The notes under the pieces: generated by a model
Databases searched by the model: none
The model's input: only the letters and a program-made list of their open reading frames with translations
What the model was told of the DNA's origin: nothing
Position numbers and translations under genes: made by a program
Assembly: GCF_018310695.1 (NCBI RefSeq)
Contig: NZ_JAGXCY010000011.1
Location: forward strand, 1 to 64,000
Length of the DNA stretch: 64,000 nt
DNA from: Paenibacillus sp. Marseille-Q4541
GTDB lineage: Bacteria > Bacillota > Bacilli > Paenibacillales > Paenibacillaceae
Direction of reading: 5' to 3'
In this document: piece after piece, positions 1 to 8,716 of the stretch
Layout of the letters: the number at the start of each line of letters is the position of its first letter
How positions within the stretch are numbered: the stretch's first letter is position 1

Positions 1-1
1 A

Positions 2-289
2 TCTGGATCAACGTATGTATCCCCATTCCTTGGGCGTCTCGATGATATTTCGGAAGATGGTGTTCTCCTTGTCTCGAAAATCGCTGAGTTGTTCAATACG
101 CATAATCTGGATACACAAATCATTGCAGCATCTGTCCGTCATCCAGATCATGTGACACGTGTCGCAATGGCTGGCGCACATATTGCAACCATTCCTTTTT
201 CAGTTATTGAACAGTTGTCTAAACATCCGCTTACAGATCAAGGCATGGAGAAATTCGCTGCAGATTGGAAAAAAACAGAGCAACTATAA
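2..289 (+). CDS. Transaldolase / fructose-6-phosphate aldolase-like, 3' part
   Basis: The window opens inside this gene; 95 C-terminal residues are readable and the 5' end lies upstream. The segment [12 protein letters not shown] is the conserved strand of small type-3B transaldolases (about 215 residues), which carry out dihydroxyacetone transfer in the pentose phosphate pathway. It is followed by [13 protein letters not shown] and the AGAHIATIP segment typical of this TIM-barrel family. The Schiff-base lysine would lie upstream and cannot be seen, so TalC-type transaldolase and fructose-6-phosphate aldolase cannot be told apart. A strong terminator follows after 29 bases. Confidence 0.88.
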   Translation, partial: SGSTYVSPFLGRLDDISEDGVLLVSKIAELFNTHNLDTQIIAASVRHPDHVTRVAMAGAHIATIPFSVIEQLSKHPLTDQGMEKFAADWKKTEQL

Positions 290-318
290 GTTGCTCAAGG
301 TAAGCAAGTCATACTATG

Positions 319-353
319 GACGATAGCTCTTGCGAGAGCTATCGTCTTTTTTA
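319..353 (+). terminator. Intrinsic terminator after the transaldolase gene
   Basis: A perfect 12-bp stem (319-330 with 335-346) closes on a TGCG loop and is followed by a T run. Confidence 0.93.
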
Positions 354-538
354 TTAAAGCTATCAACCGCAGACTATTTGGAAGCAAACTTTGAACCCTT
401 CTTATACAATAGTGACTAAGCATTCACTTTCGTAAGCATAATTAATGGTATAACTACCACGGAAAGTTTGGTAAATGGGTAGATGAAAAAGTATAATGTA
501 ACTGTGATAGATTAATTTACAGGAGTGGTGAATAGAAC

Positions 539-1255
539 ATGCAGAATCTACAAGGGAAGATAGCCCTGATTACCGGAGCGGGTCGTGGTATTGGACGAGC
601 AACTGCTATTGAATTTGCCAAAGAAGGTATTCATGTGGGCTTAATTGCGCGTAATAGAGATCACTTGGAGAAAGTGGCAGAAGAATTGAAACCGTTCGGT
701 GTAAAAGTTTCTGTTGCCACTGCAGATGTATCGGATCTTGAATCCATTACAAAAGCTGTAGAACATATAAAGCAAGAATTAGGACCTATCGATATTCTGA
801 TCAACAATGCCGGAATTTCTAAATTTGGTAACTTCATGGAACTCGATCCTAAGGACTGGGAGAAGATCATTCAAGTTAACTTGATGGGTGTTTACTACAC
901 AACTAGAGCAGTATTGCCGCAAATGATCGAGCGTAAATCTGGTGATATTATTAATATTTCCTCTACAGCAGGTCAAAAAGGTGCCCCTGTCACAAGTGCA
1001 TACAGTGCTTCTAAAGCGGGTGTTCTAGCTCTAACTGAATCTTTAATGCTTGAAGTAAGAAAGCATAACATTCGTGTAACAGCTCTTACTCCGAGTACCG
1101 TGGCAACAGATATGGCAGTAGATCTGAACTTGACTGATGGTAATCCGGACAAAGTGATGCAGCCTGAAGATCTGGCTGAATATATGGTATCTCAGCTGAA
1201 GCTGAATTCAAGAATATTCATTAAGTCTGCTGGTATGTGGTCAACAAACCCATAA
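539..1255 (+). CDS. Short-chain dehydrogenase/reductase, FabG-like (3-oxoacyl reductase family)
   Basis: This is a 238-residue classical SDR, predicted cytosolic and NADP(H)-dependent. The cofactor glycine motif TGAGRGIG is near residues 13-20. NNAG follows around residue 88, and the catalytic Ser and YSASK tetrad are around residues 140-155. Length and motif order match 3-oxoacyl-[ACP] reductase-like proteins. As the gene stands alone between terminators and is not in a fab operon, the real substrate is open. The ATG is preceded by AGGAGTGG at 521-528. The C-terminus is slightly shorter than in housekeeping FabG and lacks the usual final GGM segment, which argues for a secondary reductase. 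Confidence 0.88.
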   Translation: MQNLQGKIALITGAGRGIGRATAIEFAKEGIHVGLIARNRDHLEKVAEELKPFGVKVSVATADVSDLESITKAVEHIKQELGPIDILINNAGISKFGNFMELDPKDWEKIIQVNLMGVYYTTRAVLPQMIERKSGDIINISSTAGQKGAPVTSAYSASKAGVLALTESLMLEVRKHNIRVTALTPSTVATDMAVDLNLTDGNPDKVMQPEDLAEYMVSQLKLNSRIFIKSAGMWSTNP

Positions 1256-1335
1256 GACAAATTCATAGGCAAACACCCTTTATGGGTCATCTGCATACAT
1301 TGTGATCAGGATGATTCATGAAGGAGGAATATGAA

Positions 1336-1752
1336 GTGGCGTATCGCGGACATCAATTAATGTACCAATGTGAGCATCATGTTGCAGATTACATGAAAAA
1401 ACACAAAGAGCATGTGAAACAGGCATGTCACCAGCTGGTTAACCATAAGGTGAAAGTACTTACGATAGATGGGGAATCAATTGAAGGTGTCGTAATGAAT
1501 GTGGATGACCATTACGTCTTTTTGCAAGTAGAAGATCAGCGCGGATTTTATCCGGGTGGTCATGGTTCCGGACATGGCCCTGGACATGGCCCTGGACATG
1601 GCCCTGGGCATGGACCTGGACCAGGCTGGGGTCCTGGCCCTGGGCACGGACCCGGACCCGGTTGGGGCCCAGGACCCGGGCCGGGTCCGAATCCGAATGT
1701 AATACTCCCGCTTGCTTTGTTTAATTTATTGACCATAAGTTTACTTTGGTAA
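1336..1752 (+). CDS. Gly/Pro/His repeat protein with an Sm-like N-terminal segment
   Basis: I place the start at GTG 1336. AAGGAGG sits at 1321-1327 with 8-nt spacing, whereas an upstream in-frame ATG at 1318 would put the ribosome site inside the gene. The 138-residue product has a His-rich amphipathic N-terminus and a segment at about residues 40-65 (VKVLTIDGESIEGVVM, then a VFLQV strand). That segment resembles the small beta-barrel modules of short Bacilli coat-type proteins. Then come about 45 residues of GHGP/GPG repeats and a hydrophobic tail. There is no signal peptide. Such composition is common in spore surface proteins and metal-binding matrices, but the function is unknown. A terminator follows directly, so the gene is monocistronic. 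Confidence 0.78.
   Translation: MAYRGHQLMYQCEHHVADYMKKHKEHVKQACHQLVNHKVKVLTIDGESIEGVVMNVDDHYVFLQVEDQRGFYPGGHGSGHGPGHGPGHGPGHGPGPGWGPGPGHGPGPGWGPGPGPGPNPNVILPLALFNLLTISLLW
1558..1690 (+). repeat. In-gene tandem repeat (12-bp GGACATGGCCCT unit and variants)
   Basis: The unit GGACATGGCCCT occurs three times exactly at 1570-1605, followed by a diverged fourth copy and GGACCCGG-type variants. It encodes GHGP and then GPG repeats. The tract is much richer in G+C than its surroundings and is a candidate for copy-number variation. Confidence 0.9.
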
Positions 1753-1760
1753 TAAAGCTT

Positions 1761-1796
1761 AAAAAGAGAGCCGAATTTTTCGGCTCTCTTTTTTAC
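1761..1796 (+). terminator. Terminator after the repeat protein gene
   Basis: AAGAGAGCCGAA pairs with TTCGGCTCTCTT around a short T loop, followed by six T. A-rich sequence on the other side means it may also act on the minus strand. Confidence 0.92.
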
Positions 1797-1832
1797 TGTT
1801 TTATAGCACGGTACTTAGCCCCGAACCGTGCC

Positions 1833-2228
1833 TTATTTTAGTTCATTAATTATTAAATGGAAGGCTTCATTCATCTGTTCATGTATATGAACGTTTTTAT
1901 GCCCAGCTGCTTTGGAGGCATAGCTTGCAAAATTTAATCCTGCACCGAAAATTTGCAGAGCTCCATTGGAAAGATCGCCTTGCTGCAAAGATCTAATTCC
2001 ATCACTCATAAAATTTTGACTTTCGTCAAAATGGCAATCAGCAATATACTTTTCACCTTTATCAAAGGCCTCCAGATTGTGGATAATCTTCTTAGCTGTT
2101 TCTTCGGATATCGAAGCATTTATTTCGATTAACATTTCATTAATGGGTTGTACTAACCGTGCATATAAATTATCATATTTCTCACAAGCTGCTTGAATTT
2201 CTTTTCTTACATCGGTAGTAGAATCCAT
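1833..2228 (-). CDS. Small helical protein of unknown function
   Basis: I start this at the ATG at 2228, giving MDSTTDVRKEIQAACEKYDN, because GAAGGAG lies just upstream and the longer in-frame extension looks like translated non-coding sequence. The product is about 131 residues, soluble and mostly helical, with alternating charged and hydrophobic positions. It has no signal peptide and no recognisable motif. The C-terminal half contains a Gly/Ala-rich stretch and a His pair. I do not recognise the family. It is divergent from ybaK and stands alone. Confidence 0.68.
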   Translation of the reverse strand: MDSTTDVRKEIQAACEKYDNLYARLVQPINEMLIEINASISEETAKKIIHNLEAFDKGEKYIADCHFDESQNFMSDGIRSLQQGDLSNGALQIFGAGLNFASYASKAAGHKNVHIHEQMNEAFHLIINELK

Positions 2229-2413
2229 AAGGTAAACATCTCCTTCAGCTATATGATAATTAGCTCCCAGCGTATATTTCCTAATATTATAATCAATTTC
2301 CAAAATAAAAGAAAGCGCTGTCATATTATAAATCACTTTTTTTCTTACTTCATCAGCTTTATGATTATACTAAATTTAACATATCTTCAACGATAAGAAA
2401 GGCAGGATCGGAA

Positions 2414-2908
2414 ATGAAACCAGAGAAAACGAACGCAATGCGTATGCTCGATAAACAGAAAGTACCTTATGAAGTGCTGATCTATCAAACGGATGATGGA
2501 GAGATCGATGGAATATCTGTAGCAAGCAAAATTGGGAAAGCCCCAGAATACGTTTATAAAACATTGGTTGCTCAAGGTAGCGGTAGTAAAGGTTACTACG
2601 TATTTGTCATACCGGTACAGTGTGAACTAGATTTGAAAAAGGCCGCTAAAACGACCAAGGAAAAAAAGATAGAACTTATTGCGGTCAAAGATCTGCTACA
2701 GGTTACCGGTTACATCCGAGGGGGATGTTCTCCTGTTGGAATGAAGAAACGGTATCCTGTATTTATTGATCAACAGGCGAATGAACTCGACCAAATTATA
2801 ATCAGCGCAGGAAAAGTGGGTCTTCAAATGGAAGTCAATACAAGTAAGCTGATTCAGGTAACGGATGGGAGTCTATCAGAATTATGTAAAGAGACGGAGG
2901 ATATGTGA
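2414..2908 (+). CDS. ybaK: Cys-tRNA(Pro)/Cys-tRNA(Cys) deacylase YbaK/EbsC
   Basis: This 164-residue protein belongs to the YbaK/EbsC editing family, which hydrolyses Cys-tRNA(Pro) mischarged by prolyl-tRNA synthetase. It is cytosolic. The family hallmarks are present in order: TPA-like N-terminal helix, VYKTLVAQG containing the conserved lysine (near residue 49), FVIPVQCELDLKKAAK, and the GGCSPVGMKKRYPVFID loop. Length is normal. The stop overlaps the next ATG (TGATG), so the two genes are probably translationally coupled, although their products have no obvious functional link. Confidence 0.94.
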   Translation: MKPEKTNAMRMLDKQKVPYEVLIYQTDDGEIDGISVASKIGKAPEYVYKTLVAQGSGSKGYYVFVIPVQCELDLKKAAKTTKEKKIELIAVKDLLQVTGYIRGGCSPVGMKKRYPVFIDQQANELDQIIISAGKVGLQMEVNTSKLIQVTDGSLSELCKETEDM

Positions 2909-3753
2909 TGAAAAGAGGATTAAGTAAAGCAGGTCTTGGCGAAGTAGAGGATATTCTTTTTATTACCAAAGCAGCAGAATACGGATTTGAAGCTGTAGAT
3001 TTGGATGCTAAAGGATTAATTGATCACGTTGGCCTGTCAGAAGCACAGTCTATATTAGAACAACATCAGATTTCAGTAGGTGCTATCGGGCTTAACGTCG
3101 AGTGGAGAAAGAGTGACGAGGAGTTTCAAAAAGGACTTTTAGAACTTGCATCCTACGCTTCAGCAGCCCGTTCACTTGGATGTAAAGTATGCTGCACTTA
3201 TATTTTACCTTCTACAGATGATAAACCTGCTGCATTTATGGCCCGGGCTGTCAAACGTCTCCGTATTTGTGCCGAAGTGTTAGGTACATATGGGATTACG
3301 CTCGCTTTGGAATTTGTAGGGCCGCATCACCTTCGCTCTACTTGGAGCTACCCTTTTATCTGGACAATGAACGAAACCTTGGAAATGATTGATGCAATGG
3401 GAGTGACGAATGCGGGCCTTCTGATTGATTCCTATCACTGTCATACAACCGGATTGTCAGGAGCTGAACTAGGGCAACTGAACAGCAGTCAAATTGCCTA
3501 TGTTCATATCAACGATGCTTATGATAAACCAGTAGATCAGCTTCTAGATAATGACCGTTTATATACGGGAGAAGGTGTTATTGATCTATCCGATTTTGTT
3601 CAAAGTTTACAAGCTGCTGGGTATAACGGTGTCGTTTCACAAGAAGTATTAACTTCGGCTCTACCAACAGAATCTCTTGATCAGCTGCTTGAAAAATCTA
3701 AAGCCGGTTTTGATCATGTGTTTGGTAAAATAAGCTATACTACTAAAAATTAA
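2908..3753 (+). CDS. Sugar phosphate isomerase/epimerase-like TIM-barrel protein
   Basis: The start is ATG 2908, with GGAGG at 2896-2900; an in-frame GTG three bases earlier is less well placed. The 281-residue protein matches the AP-endonuclease-2-like TIM barrel. Metal-ligand candidates occur in the expected order: ALEFVGPHH (Glu), LLIDSYHCH (Asp/His), YVHINDAYD (His/Asp) and VVSQEVL (Glu). Relatives are inositol and sugar isomerases/epimerases, but the substrate cannot be read from sequence. It overlaps the ybaK stop by one base, implying co-transcription. Confidence 0.85.
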   Translation: MKRGLSKAGLGEVEDILFITKAAEYGFEAVDLDAKGLIDHVGLSEAQSILEQHQISVGAIGLNVEWRKSDEEFQKGLLELASYASAARSLGCKVCCTYILPSTDDKPAAFMARAVKRLRICAEVLGTYGITLALEFVGPHHLRSTWSYPFIWTMNETLEMIDAMGVTNAGLLIDSYHCHTTGLSGAELGQLNSSQIAYVHINDAYDKPVDQLLDNDRLYTGEGVIDLSDFVQSLQAAGYNGVVSQEVLTSALPTESLDQLLEKSKAGFDHVFGKISYTTKN

Positions 3754-3841
3754 TATAATAAATTACATTACTGTCCGTTTCTCTCCTATTCTAAACTGCA
3801 TAAAATAACATTATCCTAAAGAGAATAGGAGGGGCATCAGT

Positions 3842-4264
3842 ATGACTCAGTTTATAGATTCAAGAACATCACAGAATGCTAGTTTTGCGAACTCAATTTC
3901 GATTCCCATTACGGTAATCAATACGCCTCAATTGTTTGGACAAATAGGCTTGTTAACTGCAGGAACAGGTACCAATCCGCGTGTAGTATTTAGTGGCACG
4001 ATCTCAGTACAAGTTCCACTTGCTCTAGTTGGACTTACGGTAACGATTGTAAGAGGAACAGTTCCTACTGACCCTGTGGTTTATTCAGCAACTTCGACCT
4101 TTAGCCTTAGTGTACTAGCACCGCAGATTATTAATTTTACAGCTACTGACTTTAATCCACCGATTACTCCACAGCTCACATACACGGCTTTTGTTAGTTC
4201 GAACTTGCTGGGCACTGTTCGTGTAGGACCGGAATCTTTCAATGGACAACTTTATTCTGACTAA
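3842..4264 (+). CDS. Beta-rich protein of unknown function, possibly a spore or cell surface component
   Basis: A 140-residue product preceded by AGGAGG at 3826-3831. It is almost entirely composed of alternating Val/Ile/Leu/Thr/Ser strands with very few charged residues and no cysteine, signal peptide or membrane helix. This composition fits a beta-sandwich shell or exosporium-like protein, but I do not recognise the family. A CATAAAATA stretch at 3799-3807 resembles a mother-cell sigma factor -10 element. I could not find a convincing -35, so sporulation control is only a possibility. Confidence 0.8.
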   Translation: MTQFIDSRTSQNASFANSISIPITVINTPQLFGQIGLLTAGTGTNPRVVFSGTISVQVPLALVGLTVTIVRGTVPTDPVVYSATSTFSLSVLAPQIINFTATDFNPPITPQLTYTAFVSSNLLGTVRVGPESFNGQLYSD

Positions 4265-4284
4265 TCGTCAAATTCATTAAAAAT

Positions 4285-4327
4285 AGAAAGGCCATCCTTG
4301 TTTATAAAATAACGGGATGGCCTTTCT
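4285..4327. terminator. Bidirectional terminator between convergent genes
   Basis: AGAAAGGCCATCC (4285-4297) pairs with GGATGGCCTTTCT (4315-4327). A/T-rich flanks on both sides suit the convergent genes at 3842-4264 and 4361-5215. Confidence 0.88.
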
Positions 4328-4360
4328 TATTTAAGTCATGAGATGGAAACAACATGCGAA

Positions 4361-5215
4361 TTACTTGCCTTTGCGAGTCATTTTCGCAAGATCATTCCAT
4401 TGCTCTTCCGTTACTTCGGACAAGCCGTTAAATTGACCTGCACCTTGTAACCATTCGCCACCATCAATAGTAACGACTTCGCCGTTAATATAACCAGCAT
4501 AGTCTGATACAAGAAAAGCAGCTAAAGCACCCAGTTCTTCTTTGTTGCCGACACGTTTTAACGGTACACGGTCAATTAATTTTTGCTCGAGATCAGGGGT
4601 TGGCGTTAATCTTGACCAGGCTCCATCGGTTGGAAACGGCCCAGGAGCGATCGCTACTTGACGAATGCCATAAGGAGCCCATTCGACGGCAAGAGAACGA
4701 GTAAGGGCAAGCACACCTGCTTTTGCTGCAGCAGAGGGAACAACATACCCAGATCCACTGGAAGCATAGGTAGTTACAATGTTAAGCATCGTACCTGTCT
4801 CCTTACGTTCAATCCATCTTTTTCCGACCTCCAGTGTCATGTAAAAGGTACCGTGTAAAACAATATTCAAGACGGCATCTACTGCTCGGGGGGATAATCT
4901 TTCTGTAGGACTGATGAAATTGCCTGCCGCGTTATTAACAAGAATATCAATACGGCCATAATGGGAAGTAACCGCTTCCACAAAAGATTGTACTTGTGCA
5001 GGATCTCTTACATCACAACACGCATGGAAGATATCATATCCTTTTGCACCGAGTATACGCGCGGATTCTTCCAATACCTCAGATCTTCTACCGCACCAAG
5101 CTAATTTTGCTCCTAGTTCGGCGAACATTTCACTCATTGCAAGTCCAAGACCCGTAGCCCCTCCGGTGACGATGATCACTTTGTCTTTTAACAGATCGGG
5201 TGAAAAAGGATTCAT
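4361..5215 (-). CDS. fadH: 2,4-dienoyl-CoA reductase-type SDR
   Basis: This 284-residue SDR carries the cofactor motif TGGATGLG and NNAAGNFISPTERLSP, a signature of the 2,4-dienoyl-CoA reductases that handle double bonds during unsaturated fatty acid beta-oxidation. The usual YxxxK is replaced by PSAAAK, and this loss of Tyr at the classical position is a feature of the dienoyl-CoA reductase branch. The C-terminus has the cofactor/substrate segment GEVVTIDGGEWL. The likely NADPH-dependent product would feed the beta-oxidation locus at 40-53 kb, but the gene is 36 kb away, alone and without an evident FadR palindrome in the upstream 200 bases. Confidence 0.86.
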   Translation of the reverse strand: MNPFSPDLLKDKVIIVTGGATGLGLAMSEMFAELGAKLAWCGRRSEVLEESARILGAKGYDIFHACCDVRDPAQVQSFVEAVTSHYGRIDILVNNAAGNFISPTERLSPRAVDAVLNIVLHGTFYMTLEVGKRWIERKETGTMLNIVTTYASSGSGYVVPSAAAKAGVLALTRSLAVEWAPYGIRQVAIAPGPFPTDGAWSRLTPTPDLEQKLIDRVPLKRVGNKEELGALAAFLVSDYAGYINGEVVTIDGGEWLQGAGQFNGLSEVTEEQWNDLAKMTRKGK

Positions 5216-5419
5216 AACAAATCACTCCTAATCATTGGATTGGTATAGCTGTAATGGGTAAACGGGAGGTGAGTAAGTATATAAGAGGATTGCTGGTAAC
5301 AGACTATCATGAAATAGGTATTCCGTCATCCGTTTGTAGATTCATTTTGTGAAGTTTAGGGTACCGTACAGAAGGGAGAAATGTTACTATAGACTTGATC
5401 AGGAAAGGAATCGTAAAAA

Positions 5420-5698
5420 ATGAAACCAATCGCGACACAGCCCTATTATAAAATAGAGCGAAAAATCGATCATTTGCATATGGAAATTATCGAACATCAA
5501 CGCTTACTGGAGCTTTATCCAGATAAAATAGCATCTGCTTACCGGGAGTTTCCAATTGACAAGGTGTTCGATCTGTCTTACCGCTCAATAGGCGGTGACC
5601 GAGGCATGTTATATATACATACCCAGCAGGGCGTATATCCTTATACAATAAAAGAAAATCCGAAACCGTTTATTCATGCGGTGAAACGACTCATCTAG
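5420..5698 (+). CDS. Small protein of unknown function
   Basis: A 92-residue product with AGGAAAGGA upstream and a terminator immediately downstream, which supports it as a real gene. An N-terminal helix (about residues 12-45, with paired Glu/His) leads into a beta-rich C-terminus containing the segments VFDLSYRSIGG and YIHTQQGVYPYTI. This looks like a small PH-like or beta-meander fold. There is no signal peptide. I do not recognise the family. Confidence 0.72.
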   Translation: MKPIATQPYYKIERKIDHLHMEIIEHQRLLELYPDKIASAYREFPIDKVFDLSYRSIGGDRGMLYIHTQQGVYPYTIKENPKPFIHAVKRLI

Positions 5699-5699
5699 A

Positions 5700-5738
5700 G
5701 AACGACCAAACAGAAATACTGTCTGGTCGTTTTTTATT
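5700..5738 (+). terminator. Terminator
   Basis: AACGACCAAACAG (5701-5713) pairs with CTGTCTGGTCGTT (5719-5731) with one mismatch, then a T-rich tail. Confidence 0.88.
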
Positions 5739-5768
5739 TTGACAATTACTATGACAAGGCGGTGGCTT

Positions 5769-6071
5769 ATGATGTCAGAGACAACGAATTCGGAGATCGA
5801 GCAATCAAAAATAGAGCTATTAGAACAGAGTAAACGGGAATACATGAATATGTGGGATCATATTTCTACGTTGAATCCAGCGGATAGCAAAAAGATCGTA
5901 GATGGAATTCAGCACCAAGTTCTATTGACTACGGAGAAAAAAAAGATAATCGATAAGGACTTTGCTCAGTACATGAAAACACCGACTCCATATATAGCTA
6001 TGCTCGTTGGCAGCCTATTACCTGCTATTTTTGTATTCCTCTACTTGTGGTATTCTCTTATACTGGAATAA
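5769..6071 (+). CDS. Tail-anchored small membrane protein of unknown function
   Basis: Start ATG 5769 is chosen because AAGGCGG precedes it; upstream in-frame codons lie inside the terminator. The 100-residue product has a charged helical N-terminal part of about 70 residues with coiled-coil character, and a single membrane helix near the C-terminus (about residues 74-97, YIAMLVGSLLPAIFVFLYLW). This suggests a membrane-tethered cytosolic helix. It lies 30 bases before the pentapeptide-repeat gene, so the two may be co-transcribed. Confidence 0.72.
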   Translation: MMSETTNSEIEQSKIELLEQSKREYMNMWDHISTLNPADSKKIVDGIQHQVLLTTEKKKIIDKDFAQYMKTPTPYIAMLVGSLLPAIFVFLYLWYSLILE

Positions 6072-6101
6072 TACCCCAGAAGAGTAGAGGAAGTGGAGAT
6101 T

Positions 6102-6929
6102 ATGCATAGAAATCTGGTTAACCAGATAGATAAGAAAAGCGAGATTCAAGCGGATTGCGATCATTGTTTTGGTTTGTGCTGTGTTGCTTTGCCTTTTGGC
6201 AAATCAACTGATTTTGCGATGAACAAAGAGGCAGGGACTCCATGTTCTCATCTGCAAGCCGACGATCGCTGCAGTATACACTCTAAACTAAGGGAAAAAG
6301 GCTGCAAAGGTTGTACCGTTTATGAATGTTTTGGTGCAGGTCAAAAAATGACGAATTATACCTATCAAGGAGTTCATTGGAGAGAGAAGAAGCAAACAGC
6401 CGAAGAAATGTTTCTTGTATTTCCTGTGATGCAGCAGCTTCACGAAATGATGTATTACCTTCTTGATGCCCTCTCAAGGGAAGAAACAGCTTCTCTTCAT
6501 AACCAGATACAAGAATACTTATCACAAACAGATCAAATTACGTTTCTAAATCCACTGAGACTTATCCAGTTTGATATACCCCAGCATAGGTCCATGATAA
6601 ACGAGGTGCTAGTCGCAGCAAGTGAACTTGTAAGAGCAACTACAGGACAACAAAAGAAAATGAAAAAAAGAGATTACATAGGTGCAAAATTAAAAGAATC
6701 AAACTTAATGGGAATGAATTTACGAGGCTGTTTATTTATTGCCTGTGATCTACAAGGAGCTGATCTGCGAAATGCAGATGTCATCGGCGCTGATTTTCGG
6801 GATGCGGATCTTAGAGGGGCAAATCTAACAGGGAGTATCTTTCTTACGCAAGTGCAGGTAAATTCGGCTCGTGGCGATAAGACAACGAAACTTCCCGAAC
6901 ATTTGAAAATACCGAGCCACTGGCTTTAA
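6102..6929 (+). CDS. Cys-rich metal/Fe-S-type domain fused to pentapeptide repeats
   Basis: A 275-residue protein read from ATG 6102, with GAGG at 6087-6090. The N-terminal 70 residues hold ten cysteines in clusters (CDHCFGLCC, CSHL, CSIH, GCKGC, YECF) like the metal/Fe-S cluster domains of the YkgJ type. A helical middle of about 100 residues follows. The C-terminus has pentapeptide repeats (A[DN]Lxx: ADLRNADVIGADFRDADLRG) that form a right-handed quadrilateral beta-helix. It is presumed cytosolic. The fused layout appears in uncharacterised Bacilli proteins. The pentapeptide part is far shorter than in Qnr-type gyrase protectors, so that role is not implied. Confidence 0.84.
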   Translation: MHRNLVNQIDKKSEIQADCDHCFGLCCVALPFGKSTDFAMNKEAGTPCSHLQADDRCSIHSKLREKGCKGCTVYECFGAGQKMTNYTYQGVHWREKKQTAEEMFLVFPVMQQLHEMMYYLLDALSREETASLHNQIQEYLSQTDQITFLNPLRLIQFDIPQHRSMINEVLVAASELVRATTGQQKKMKKRDYIGAKLKESNLMGMNLRGCLFIACDLQGADLRNADVIGADFRDADLRGANLTGSIFLTQVQVNSARGDKTTKLPEHLKIPSHWL

Positions 6930-6949
6930 GAGTCTTGATCATGACGAAG

Positions 6950-6990
6950 CACGCCCAAATTCCAATTTGGAATCAGGGGGTGTTTTTTTA
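6950..6990 (+). terminator. Probable terminator
   Basis: CACGCCC (6950-6956) pairs with GGGGGTG (6976-6982) with one mismatch, an inner ATTCCA/TGGAAT helix stacks on it, and seven T follow. Confidence 0.8.
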
Positions 6991-7084
6991 TTTGAAGATA
7001 ACTCTACTGATTTAAACGAATCATTTTTGTTTAAGTAACTAATCTGTAAAGAGTTTATAACGAAATTATAGTAGAGGTGAGTTT

Positions 7085-8635
7085 GTGATTGGCAAATTTT
7101 TTGAGAACAAAGTGTATTCAATTTCAGCAATTATCGTAGCAATCATCGCATTGACAGGAGCATTAATGCCTGAAGCTTTTGGAAGAACGGCTAACTATTT
7201 GTTTAACTTTTCAAAAGATAAGTTTGGTTGGTTTTACTTGCTTTCGCTTTTTGTCATTATTGTATTTCTGATCTGGGTAGCTACGAGTAAATATGGTTCT
7301 ATTCGTCTCGGAGGAGATAAGGAAAAACCAGATTACCCTTTTTTCACTTGGATTGGCATGTTATTCTCGGCAGGATTCGGAGTTGGTCTTGTATTCTGGG
7401 GAGTAGCAGAACCGATGAGTCATTTCTTTAACACTCCGTTTGCGGGTGTTGAAGCAGGTACGACGGACGCAGCTCGTATTGCGATGGGTTATTCCTTTTT
7501 TCACTGGGGGATCAGTCAATGGTCTGTGTTTGCGTTAGTGGGTCTTGTTATTGCCTTTCTGCAATTTCGTAAACAAAAAGATGGTCTTGTATCAACCGCT
7601 TTAGAACCCGTCACCGGAAAAAAACCAACAGTGAAAAATACAATCGATATATTAGCTGTTATCGCTACGGTTATGGGGATCGCGACTTCCATTGGACTCG
7701 GTGTTATTCAGATGAGCGGGGGCCTTGATACAGTTGCTGGTACAGGGAATAACACCATTATTCAACTTGTTATTTTGGTTTTTATTTTTATAGCTTATAT
7801 GATGTCAACAATGACAGGACTCGATAAGGGAATTCGGATTTTAAGTAATTTTAATCTCGTCGTTGCACTTCTGTTTTTACTCTTTGTGTTTACAATGGGA
7901 CCAACCGTCTTTATTCTTGAATCTTTTACACTTGCTCTCGGCGATTACATAACGAATTTTGTTCAGTACAGTTTGCGACTGCAACCTTATTCCGAAGGAA
8001 CTTGGGTAGGAGACTGGACTATTTTTTACTGGGCATGGGCTATTGCTTGGTCACCCTATGTTGGTGCTTTTATAGCGAGGGTATCCAAAGGGAGAACCGT
8101 GAGGGAATTTATTGTAGGTGTAATGGTCGTTCCACCGGTGATTGCATGTTTATGGATTGCGACTTTTGGAGGAACGGCACTTTGGTTCGACCTTCATGAG
8201 AATGCGGGAATTGCGGCTGCGGTGAATCAGGATGTTGCGGTGGCCTTGTTCCAAATGTTCGATCAATTGCCGTTCTCCAGTGTCATGTCCGTATTATCCA
8301 TTCTTCTGATTCTTACTTTCTTAGTGACGTCTGCGGATTCTGCAACGCATATCTTAGCAAGTATGACTAGTCGTGGAAGCCTGAATCCTCCGACCGTCGG
8401 GAAAATTGTATGGGGTACACTTATGGCTGCCATTGCGGGTGTGCTGTTATACTCAGGGGGACTTGAAGCATTACAGACCGCTTCATTGATAGCGGCATTA
8501 CCATTTACAGTGCTATTGTTATTACTGATTGTGGCTATGACAAAGCTGCTTCGCAAAGAACCCCTTCCGATTCGTAAAGCGGATCTCAAAAGATATCGAA
8601 GGCTGGAAGAGGAAGCGAACAAAACAAGGAATTAA
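7085..8635 (+). CDS. BCCT-family transporter (glycine betaine/choline/carnitine type)
   Basis: A 516-residue, twelve-helix membrane protein with the BCCT signatures GVGLVFWGVAEP, GISQWSVFAL, an aromatic box in the WAWAIAWSPYVGAFIARVSKG segment (Trp/Tyr residues that coordinate trimethylammonium groups) and the TSADSATHILA loop. Family members import osmoprotectants by sodium symport, like OpuD and BetL. The C-terminal tail is short and positively charged, as in transporters that sense osmotic stress. The GTG start at 7085 follows GAGGTGAG. It stands alone between terminators. The exact substrate is not determined. Confidence 0.92.
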   Translation: MIGKFFENKVYSISAIIVAIIALTGALMPEAFGRTANYLFNFSKDKFGWFYLLSLFVIIVFLIWVATSKYGSIRLGGDKEKPDYPFFTWIGMLFSAGFGVGLVFWGVAEPMSHFFNTPFAGVEAGTTDAARIAMGYSFFHWGISQWSVFALVGLVIAFLQFRKQKDGLVSTALEPVTGKKPTVKNTIDILAVIATVMGIATSIGLGVIQMSGGLDTVAGTGNNTIIQLVILVFIFIAYMMSTMTGLDKGIRILSNFNLVVALLFLLFVFTMGPTVFILESFTLALGDYITNFVQYSLRLQPYSEGTWVGDWTIFYWAWAIAWSPYVGAFIARVSKGRTVREFIVGVMVVPPVIACLWIATFGGTALWFDLHENAGIAAAVNQDVAVALFQMFDQLPFSSVMSVLSILLILTFLVTSADSATHILASMTSRGSLNPPTVGKIVWGTLMAAIAGVLLYSGGLEALQTASLIAALPFTVLLLLLIVAMTKLLRKEPLPIRKADLKRYRRLEEEANKTRN

Positions 8636-8658
8636 GTAACGAGTAATATGTTCTATAT

Positions 8659-8694
8659 AAAAGGCCTAGGATCATTTATGATCCTAGGCCTTTT
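8659..8694. terminator. Bidirectional terminator between convergent units
   Basis: A perfect 14-bp stem, AAAAGGCCTAGGAT (8659-8672) with its complement at 8681-8694. It serves the transporter gene on the plus strand and the small membrane protein gene on the minus strand. Confidence 0.93.
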
Positions 8695-8716
8695 AGTTTC
8701 CAAATTGAAGAATTTT

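Noticed and set aside
1558..1690. Tandem repeats considered as a CRISPR-like array
   Set aside because: Units are contiguous 12-mers in frame with no spacers and encode GHGP.
3799..3807. CATAAAATA as a sigma-K/sigma-E -10 element
   Set aside because: No matching -35 at the right distance; kept only as a remark.
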